DNA of 6,922 bases from Bacteroidota bacterium (lineage in GTDB: Bacteria > Bacteroidota > Bacteroidia > Cytophagales > Cyclobacteriaceae). A program made the position numbers and the translations under genes. The stretch is taken from assembly GCA_023431285.1 (NCBI GenBank), contig JAEYXN010000172.1:1-6922 (forward strand), written 5' to 3'. Of the stretch, positions 1-5,543 are shown piece by piece. The notes beneath the pieces were generated by a model that worked only from the letters and a program-made list of their open reading frames with translations, was not told where the DNA came from and did not search any database. How positions within the stretch are numbered: position 1 is the stretch's first letter; each line of letters starts with the position of its first letter.

Positions 1-676
1 CCCTGGAATATATGTGTCTGGTGACAAGGTTGTTCTGCAAGTCGGTGGACAAGTTGAATTGCAATACGTTGTAAGGCAGCGTGCGTCTGACGGTTCAGTG
101 TCGTATGAAAGTACGATCGAAATGGAAAACGTTAAGCCTTATAACATTCAGTGCTTTGATGCCAACACAGGCAAGCAGATATGGGAATCAGATAAAATGA
201 AGAAGGGTCTTACCAACATCTTCCTTTCAAATGAGAATCTTATTGTATGTTCCGGAAAAGCGCTTTACAGCATGGATATCAATACCGGAAAGGAAAATTA
301 CGAGGTCCCGCTGAAAGAAGATAATATCGGCCTTGCGGATCTTATCCTTGATTACAAAGACAACGTTGTAATCCTTGGCGAAAAAGGAGTAAGCACACGT
401 AGTAAAAGCGATGGTAAAATCGTTGGATCGAGCAGATTCAAACGTTCAAGCCCGGTTACTTACAATGGCAGATACATCTATGGTGAAAATACACTGGCAC
501 TCGCAACTCCCAAGAGTGACTACGCTGTATTCAATGTTGATAACTGCAAATACAAATCATTTGATGCACGCAAAGGAGCTACCGCTTATCTTTCTGATGA
601 TGGGCAGAGCCTTTACGTATTCGAATCAGGTAACTTGCTGAGAAAATCAAAGCTCACCAAACTAAGCGCAAACTAA
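1..676 (+). CDS. PQQ-like beta-propeller repeat protein (3' part, 5' end outside window)
   Basis: The reading frame is open from base 2 to a TAA at 674-676 and gives 224 visible residues. A GTG at 14 could serve as a start, but the frame continues in the same style to the edge, so I treat the gene as 5'-truncated. The visible part is made of short beta-rich repeats. Two carry the PQQ/quinoprotein-like signature 'D-x-x-TGK': FDANTGKQIW at fragment residues 52-61 and MDINTGKENY at 92-101. Further degenerate blades follow to the end (for example SDDGQSLYVFESG). I see no catalytic residues of a quinoprotein dehydrogenase, so a structural or binding propeller is more likely than an enzyme. The N-terminus, and any signal peptide, lies outside the window, so localisation is unknown. 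A strong terminator begins 20 nt after the stop. The family call is fairly safe; the role is unknown. Confidence 0.7.
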   Translation, partial: PGIYVSGDKVVLQVGGQVELQYVVRQRASDGSVSYESTIEMENVKPYNIQCFDANTGKQIWESDKMKKGLTNIFLSNENLIVCSGKALYSMDINTGKENYEVPLKEDNIGLADLILDYKDNVVILGEKGVSTRSKSDGKIVGSSRFKRSSPVTYNGRYIYGENTLALATPKSDYAVFNVDNCKYKSFDARKGATAYLSDDGQSLYVFESGNLLRKSKLTKLSAN

Positions 677-695
677 GTCTATGTTGTTCTTTAAT

Positions 696-728
696 GAACC
701 CCTCGCATTCCGCGAGGGGTTCTTTTTT
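696..728 (+). terminator. Strong intrinsic terminator after the PQQ-like gene
   Basis: A perfect 11-bp stem pairs 696-706 (GAACCCCTCGC) with 712-722 (GCGAGGGGTTC) around a 5-nt loop, and is followed directly by six T residues (723-728). It starts 20 nt after the TAA of the upstream gene, which fits Rho-independent termination of that transcript. It ends only 18 nt before the chosen ATG of the next gene. Confidence 0.93.
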
Positions 729-746
729 AACCTAACCGCAACCTCT

Positions 747-2693
747 ATGCGTTACAATTTTATATTAATCCTGCTGGCTCTGGGAGTAAGTTCTGCTATG
801 GGTCAAAAGAAAACCGGTGTAGCCGGCGATCAGTCAGTCATCGCTTACGATCAGGGAAAGGCACTCTACGATAAAGGCAAATACAGCGAGGCCATTCCAC
901 TCTTTGTGAACTGTCTCACTGCAGATCCCGCTAATGAAGACGCGATGAATTACCTGGGATTGTCATACCGATACAATGGCCAGAACGATAAGGCTGTTGA
1001 ACAGTTCGAAGCGTTGAAAAAGAAAAATCCAGATTATTGGGCATACTTCTATTATGAAGCCGGAGTGGCTTACATCAACATGAATCAGTTTGACAAGGCC
1101 ATCCCAATGCTAGAGGCCTTTCTGAATAAATATCCCGCCGATGCGAACAGAGCGATCTATCGTCATCAAGGCAATTATAAACTCGAGTATGCACGCAAGC
1201 AGACTGAACTTGCTGCGGCTCCGGCGGAAATTGCAAAGCCAGTCAAACTACCAACGCCCATCAACAGCAAATGGGGTGATTATTTTCCGATGATGAATCC
1301 TACCGGAACGAAGTTATACTTTACGTCAACACGTATCGGGGGAATTAAAGATGAAAATGAAACTGGTGACACCGACAAACCTGGAGATGAAGACATTTAC
1401 TTTATCGAAAAGAATGGAGCTCAATGGGGATCACCTCAGTTGTTGCCCGAGCCGGTTAACTCAACAGGTAACGATGGATCAGCATGTTTCTCCGCCGATG
1501 GTCAGACCATGGTATACGGCGCCTGCGGATTGAAGGGTGGAATTGGTTCATGCGACCTTTATGTTGCCACCCTTGAAGGGAACGAGTGGACGAAACCAGT
1601 TAATCTTGGGAACGTCGTTAATAGTGAACAGTGGGATGCTCAACCCTCATTGTCTTCTGATGGCACGAGGATCATTTTCGCTTCGAACCGACCTGGTGGA
1701 TACGGAAGTGAAGACTTGTACATGACCGAGAAGAACGCGTTTGGTGAGTGGGGGCCGCCGGCCAATCTGGGTGGAACCATCAATACTCCATTCAGTGATA
1801 TGACGCCATTCCTGAGTCAGGATGGAAAGACATTATATTTCTCATCAAACGGACATCCTGGTTACGGTGGTCAAGATCTTTTCAAATCTACGTTCGAAAA
1901 TGGTAAGTGGACAGCCCCTGTGAACCTTGGACGGCATCTCAACAACGAAGGAGATAACCGCTTTTTCACGATTGGTGGATCCGGTGAAGTTGGATATTAC
2001 GCATCAGCGGAGGCCAACGGCGACCTCGACTTGTATGAAGTGAGTATCCCTGAAGCGATGCGGCCTCAGCCTACGGTGGTTGTGAATGGTATCGTGATGA
2101 GCGTAAAAGGAAATCAGCCACTCGCAGCTTATGTTTTGATTGAAGACTTGAATTCAGGCGAGTTGGTTGCTGTGAGTAAGAGCAACTCTTCTACAGGAAA
2201 ATATCTCGTTGTACTTCCGGCAGGACGAACGTATAGCGTCTCCGCTAACAAAGAATCATACTTCTTCCACTCTGAGCTTTTCGATGTACCAATGACAGCG
2301 AAGTACCAGGAGATAAAGAAAGATATTATTCTGAAGCCGATAGAGAAAGGAGCGAAGATCGTGCTCAACAACATCTTCTTTGAAACCGGTAAAGCAATTT
2401 TGTCTCCCCAAAGCCGTGTTGAGATGGACAAGGCGACCGATTTGCTGAAGGCAAACCCAACAATGATCATCGAGGTTGGTGGTCACACTGACAATGTCGG
2501 TGACGATACCTTTAACATGAAGTTGTCGCATGACCGTGCGAAAACTGTCAGAGACTACCTTGTCAATGCGGGAATCAGTTCATCGAGAATTCAGTCGAAG
2601 GGTTACGGAGAATCTAATCCAGTGGCGAGCAATGACACAGAGGAGGGACGCAAATCCAACCGACGCACAGAGTTTTTGATTCTTGAGTTTTAG
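747..2693 (+). CDS. PorE-like envelope protein: TPR, PD40 propeller, regulatory-like domain and OmpA domain
   Basis: The protein has 648 residues. An in-frame ATG at 681 would add 22 residues, but these are the translation of the terminator hairpin at 696-728. The ATG at 747 starts directly with a signal peptide (MRYNFILILLALGVSSAMG, cleavage near residue 20, no lipobox Cys). In order: three TPR-like helical pairs (about 33-132); five PD40/TolB-like blades whose cores lie near 176-196, 241-259, 295-318, 349-372 and 401-420; a carboxypeptidase-regulatory-like beta-sandwich (about 443-530); and an OmpA_C domain (about 535-648). In that domain D582 (GGHTDN) and R597 (LSHDRAK) sit 15 apart, as in the diaminopimelate-binding Asp/Arg pair of OmpA proteins. 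This order and the five blades match PorE (PG1058 of Porphyromonas gingivalis), a T9SS component thought to anchor the machine to peptidoglycan. Many Bacteroidota have several paralogs of this plan, so orthology to PorE is not established. The leader shows no Shine-Dalgarno sequence, as is usual in the phylum. Confidence 0.88.
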   Translation: MRYNFILILLALGVSSAMGQKKTGVAGDQSVIAYDQGKALYDKGKYSEAIPLFVNCLTADPANEDAMNYLGLSYRYNGQNDKAVEQFEALKKKNPDYWAYFYYEAGVAYINMNQFDKAIPMLEAFLNKYPADANRAIYRHQGNYKLEYARKQTELAAAPAEIAKPVKLPTPINSKWGDYFPMMNPTGTKLYFTSTRIGGIKDENETGDTDKPGDEDIYFIEKNGAQWGSPQLLPEPVNSTGNDGSACFSADGQTMVYGACGLKGGIGSCDLYVATLEGNEWTKPVNLGNVVNSEQWDAQPSLSSDGTRIIFASNRPGGYGSEDLYMTEKNAFGEWGPPANLGGTINTPFSDMTPFLSQDGKTLYFSSNGHPGYGGQDLFKSTFENGKWTAPVNLGRHLNNEGDNRFFTIGGSGEVGYYASAEANGDLDLYEVSIPEAMRPQPTVVVNGIVMSVKGNQPLAAYVLIEDLNSGELVAVSKSNSSTGKYLVVLPAGRTYSVSANKESYFFHSELFDVPMTAKYQEIKKDIILKPIEKGAKIVLNNIFFETGKAILSPQSRVEMDKATDLLKANPTMIIEVGGHTDNVGDDTFNMKLSHDRAKTVRDYLVNAGISSSRIQSKGYGESNPVASNDTEEGRKSNRRTEFLILEF

Positions 2694-2696
2694 AAG

Positions 2697-2717
2697 GTAG
2701 CAGGTAGCACGTAGCAG
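2697..2717. repeat. Heptamer tandem repeat block 1 (three units)
   Basis: Three consecutive 7-bp units read GTAGCAG, GTAGCAC and GTAGCAG. They begin 4 nt after the TAG stop (2691-2693) of the PorE-like gene, so they lie in its 3' untranslated region. The same heptamer, with A at the last position, forms the second block about 70 bp downstream. Both blocks start with the same 8 bases, AGGTAGCA (2695-2702 and 2785-2792). Confidence 0.85.
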
Positions 2718-2786
2718 GGGAATGCCGTTGTGGGTAGATTTGTCTTAGGGCAGTTGTGGGCTGCTGCGATGGTTGGTGCCGGAGAG

Positions 2787-2849
2787 GTAGCAAGTAGCAA
2801 GTAGCAAGTAGCAAGTAGCAGGTAACAAGTAAACCATTGACCATTGAAA
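2787..2849. repeat. Heptamer tandem repeat block 2 (four perfect units plus drifting units)
   Basis: Four perfect GTAGCAA units (2787-2814) are followed in the same 7-bp register by GTAGCAG, GTAACAA, GTAAACC, ATTGACC and ATTGAAA, ending at 2849. The last part can also be read as a tandem CCATTGA pair (2834-2847). Seven is not a multiple of three, and a short antisense open frame across this tract is just the repeat translated, with residues recurring every seven codons. The tract lies between convergent genes and upstream of their shared terminator. Confidence 0.9.
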
Positions 2850-2850
2850 A

Positions 2851-2879
2851 CAGAAGGGGCTTGCGCTCCTTCCGTTTTT
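2851..2879. terminator. Probable bidirectional terminator between convergent genes
   Basis: The stem pairs 2853-2860 (GAAGGGGC) with 2865-2872 (GCTCCTTC) around a TTGC tetraloop, with one G-T wobble, and T5 follows at 2875-2879. This would end the PorE-like transcript. Read on the minus strand, the hairpin begins about 20 nt after the TAA of the delta-60 gene and is followed by a short T4 run (complement of 2848-2851 region), so it may also stop that transcript. On that strand the wobble becomes an A-C mismatch, making the structure weaker. Confidence 0.7.
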
Positions 2880-2892
2880 AATGTGATTGAAT

Positions 2893-5256
2893 TTAGTTTT
2901 TGAGAAGATGCTCCCGGTACGTCTTTCCCCCGGTTTCCATTTCGATAATATATCGCCCTGGCTTGAGCTGCTGAACGTCTATCGTATTAAGCGTCTCGTC
3001 TACCGGTACCGTCATCATTGTGTAACCTGTAGCGTCCATGATCTTGACGATGGTGCTACCATTCACGTTCACGTTTAATTTTTCCGCAACCGGGTTCGGG
3101 TAAAACGTCAACGGGTTCTCAACTTCAAGGGCGACACGGGCTGATGCAGCCGTTGCCGGATAAGTTACTTTCACTATCTGATATTCACGATCACCAGCGC
3201 TTATCCGCCCAGCGACAAAGAGCTCAGTATCGTTGTCGGAATAAAATGCATTGAATGTTTTGAGCGTCGCCGGAATTTGAAAGAGCGGGTCCGGCGTGCC
3301 GTCTATCGTAATAGCATCATAATTCTTTAAGAGTTCTTCCGGATCGTGGCGCACATTATAAACAATAATGCGATCCCCGAACCTCGCCGCATTGTCATAT
3401 TGGTAATACCAGGTGTAGCCGTCGGTGAGGTTATTCGTGAACTCTTCGTTGAGCGATCCGTCTGCGTTCAGCTTGACGATATCATACTCTTGACCCGAGG
3501 TCATATACGCCGGTTTTAAAAGCAGTACTTCCTGGTTATCGAGTGCGACCACCTCTGAGTAAAACTCGAAGCTAGGAAATTGCGGCGGATTAAAGGAAAG
3601 GTCGCGCGATCCGTCAGGGTTTAGACGAAAAAGCTCTTTCTTGTCAATTCCGCCACCGTATTGCCAGTTCGTGTAGAAGATCTTCCCGGAGGTTCTGTCG
3701 AGATCGAAATCCATTCGTCGACCATTGATGACGTCTTTTCCTACATCACCATCGAAGCTGTTGTCGCGCGACCCATTGACATTTAATCGGAAGAGGCGCA
3801 GGTTTCCACCTACCAAAATTTTGCCATCCGGCTGAACGACAAACTTGGTGACCGACTTCAATTCCGGAATGTATGGAAATGAAAAAGCAGGATCGACGTC
3901 TCCGTTATGCTGGAATTTGTGAAGTCGGTCTCCGGATTGTGCGAGCACTTTGGCATTATCAAGCGCGGCAACGGTACGTACAGGCGAGACGATGGACGAT
4001 CTGAATTTCGTCAGCACAGTTCCATCAAGGTTAAGTCTGGCGATATTCCTTGTGAAGTGATTTCCCACGCGCACGAAATCTCCACCGATCCATATTGTGT
4101 TGTCTTTGCGATCGATTGAATAAATTTCACCCAACCGTGTAAGTCGCGCATAATAGTCGTTAACACGCGCACCGAGAGAGGAAAACTTCGCGATTCCGTA
4201 GGTCGCGGGTTGATAATTCGCCGCGACAAGTGATCCGTCGGCCAGGCCACCAATTAATGTGTGGGTCGGCGTTAAAGGAATCTGCGCGAAAGCGTTATTC
4301 ACAGAACCGTTATGATGCAAACGTAAGATCTTGTTGCTGCCAACAACGGTAAGATTTCCGAACGAAAGAAACGCGTCTTCAAACGGCACCGATGCAGGGA
4401 AGGGCGACTTGAAACTCGTATCAAGCGATCCATCGGCGTTCAGTCGCATGCCGCCAGGGTGCTCATTGGGAACTCCTATGTTTGTATACTTCCTTACAGG
4501 CACTATCTTCCCGTCGGACTGAAGAACAATTCCCCCGACGAAAATATGCCCTTGCATGGCGGCATCAGCATTAAAACTTTTGTCCAGTGCGCCTAACGTG
4601 CTAAACCGTGCCAGCGCTCGACGCGGATAATATTGTTGCTCTACGGCATCCCAGGCCATGCCAAAAAAGCCAGAAACCGTGATCTGTCCATTCTGCCATT
4701 GAATGTCCGTCACCGTCGAATTAACGTGGGTAACAGTACGCACGAGATCCAGATTCGCATTGTAATAGCGTATCACGCCTTCACTATCTCCAACGTAAAA
4801 ACCTCCGCTTCCGTCCGGCTCAACAGCCTCATAGTCGGAATCAGTGATGGTTTTCAGGTGCTTTCCATCCGGACCAAGCACTACCAACACCTTTGGGTAA
4901 CCATCGGGCACGGTGGCAATGTAAACGACGCGGTTATTGGTCAACACTTCAATATCCGGGATGGACTCAACCTCAACGCCAGGCCATTGAGGATTGAACG
5001 AAGTGTCCAGCAATCCATCAGCTCTTAATTTCACAAGAGGGGTGTTGATCGGGGTGTCGCCATGGAAGTCAAATTGACCGGAGACGTAAACGTAATCACC
5101 CGAGGTTACTTTGATGACATTAGTCACAGCCTGCCGATAAACTGTAGGAGGTATAAACCCGTCGTTCAGGACTTGTGAATGAACAGTCACAACGCTTAAC
5201 AAAAAACAAACGGTGGCCAACGATGGGCGGAGGTAACATTCGTAGAGGTTTCTCAT
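2893..5256 (-). CDS. Delta-60 repeat (DUF5122) beta-propeller protein with T9SS type A sorting domain
   Basis: The 787-residue protein starts at the ATG complementary to 5254-5256, preceded by the A/T-rich sequence TATAAAAAGA. A signal peptide covers about residues 1-28 (hydrophobic core SLATVCFLLSVVTV, then HSQ). The body carries about ten delta-60 signatures of the form DGSxDxSFN. The clearest are ADGLLDTSFN (79-88), ADGSLDTSFK (274-283), VNGSRDNSFD (493-502), PDGSRDLSFN (547-556) and ADGSLNEEFT (598-607). VQPDGKILVGG (474-484) is the matching strand motif. The C-terminus (about 716-787) is a T9SS type A sorting domain: FYPNP (718-722), later LKPGRYIIEM (764-773), and a basic end, LLKN. The protein is therefore expected to pass the inner membrane by Sec and the outer membrane by T9SS, ending on the surface or outside after removal of the C-terminal domain. 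No catalytic domain is visible. An adhesive or binding role is only a guess. Confidence 0.92.
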   Translation of the reverse strand: MRNLYECYLRPSLATVCFLLSVVTVHSQVLNDGFIPPTVYRQAVTNVIKVTSGDYVYVSGQFDFHGDTPINTPLVKLRADGLLDTSFNPQWPGVEVESIPDIEVLTNNRVVYIATVPDGYPKVLVVLGPDGKHLKTITDSDYEAVEPDGSGGFYVGDSEGVIRYYNANLDLVRTVTHVNSTVTDIQWQNGQITVSGFFGMAWDAVEQQYYPRRALARFSTLGALDKSFNADAAMQGHIFVGGIVLQSDGKIVPVRKYTNIGVPNEHPGGMRLNADGSLDTSFKSPFPASVPFEDAFLSFGNLTVVGSNKILRLHHNGSVNNAFAQIPLTPTHTLIGGLADGSLVAANYQPATYGIAKFSSLGARVNDYYARLTRLGEIYSIDRKDNTIWIGGDFVRVGNHFTRNIARLNLDGTVLTKFRSSIVSPVRTVAALDNAKVLAQSGDRLHKFQHNGDVDPAFSFPYIPELKSVTKFVVQPDGKILVGGNLRLFRLNVNGSRDNSFDGDVGKDVINGRRMDFDLDRTSGKIFYTNWQYGGGIDKKELFRLNPDGSRDLSFNPPQFPSFEFYSEVVALDNQEVLLLKPAYMTSGQEYDIVKLNADGSLNEEFTNNLTDGYTWYYQYDNAARFGDRIIVYNVRHDPEELLKNYDAITIDGTPDPLFQIPATLKTFNAFYSDNDTELFVAGRISAGDREYQIVKVTYPATAASARVALEVENPLTFYPNPVAEKLNVNVNGSTIVKIMDATGYTMMTVPVDETLNTIDVQQLKPGRYIIEMETGGKTYREHLLKN

Positions 5257-5543
5257 TCTTTTTATAATTGGGTTAAAGTGAAAAATTCAGCGGAAAGAAT
5301 TTTGAGATGCAAACAACATGGACAACGTTTCATTCACACAAGCATCGCGTGACTTCCGGAAAATTCAATGCCATCAAACTATCATAGGAAAACAGATTTT
5401 TTGTAGATTTTTTCGCTCAAAGGCATTTGCACGATGATGAGTTGAAACACATTCGCGGTTGAATTTAAAGAACAGTGATACTGGTTCCGAAACACTATGC
5501 GTGCCCGGAAAAGATATCACCGTCAGGCCGAACACGTTTCCTA
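5257..5543. other. Gene-free region carrying the upstream region of the delta-60 gene
   Basis: These 287 bases separate the start of the delta-60 gene from the stop of the barrel gene; both genes are on the minus strand. I see no convincing small gene or RNA gene. The segment next to the delta-60 start is A/T-rich and has no Shine-Dalgarno sequence. I did not find a full Bacteroidetes promoter (TTTG, then TAnnTTTG about 20 bases on) on the minus strand. The closest pieces are TGCCTTTG (complement of 5418-5425) and a one-base-short TAGTTTG (complement of 5366-5372). Neither has a good upstream partner. No strong terminator follows the barrel gene. A 9-bp direct repeat is listed separately. Confidence 0.6.
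5394..5413. repeat. Direct repeat AGATTTTTT, two copies 11 bp apart
   Basis: AGATTTTTT occurs at 5394-5402 and again at 5405-5413. The two T6 tracts are 11 bp apart, close to one helical turn. Such phased A-tracts favour intrinsic DNA bending. The pair lies about 140 bp upstream of the delta-60 start codon, so it could influence that promoter, but it could also be chance in an A/T-rich spacer. Confidence 0.6.

Noticed and set aside
560..594. Possible Bacteroidetes promoter: TTTG at 560-563 and TATCTTTC at 587-594
   Set aside because: It differs from TAnnTTTG at the last base, the 23-nt spacing is at the limit, it lies inside a coding region, and such matches are common by chance. It stays a weak candidate for the PorE-like gene.
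2129..2531. Two overlapping minus-strand open frames of 113 and 91 codons
   Set aside because: Both lie antisense to the regulatory-like and OmpA domains of a clearly recognisable gene; their translations resemble no family.
2614..2844. Minus-strand 76-codon open frame with recurring TCYLL segments
   Set aside because: It is the heptamer repeat read as codons plus antisense of the OmpA domain end. It has no independent support as a protein.
2697..2849. CRISPR array
   Set aside because: The repeat unit is 7 bp, tandem and without spacers between units, and no cas gene is present.
4633..5028. Plus-strand 131-codon open frame
   Set aside because: It is antisense to the well-supported delta-60 gene, whose repeat signatures and sorting domain fix the coding strand.
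5487..5535. Hairpin downstream of the barrel gene pairing CGTGTTCGG with CCGGGCACG on the minus strand
   Set aside because: It needs two wobbles and a 19-nt loop and has no T-tract after it, so it is not a credible intrinsic terminator.
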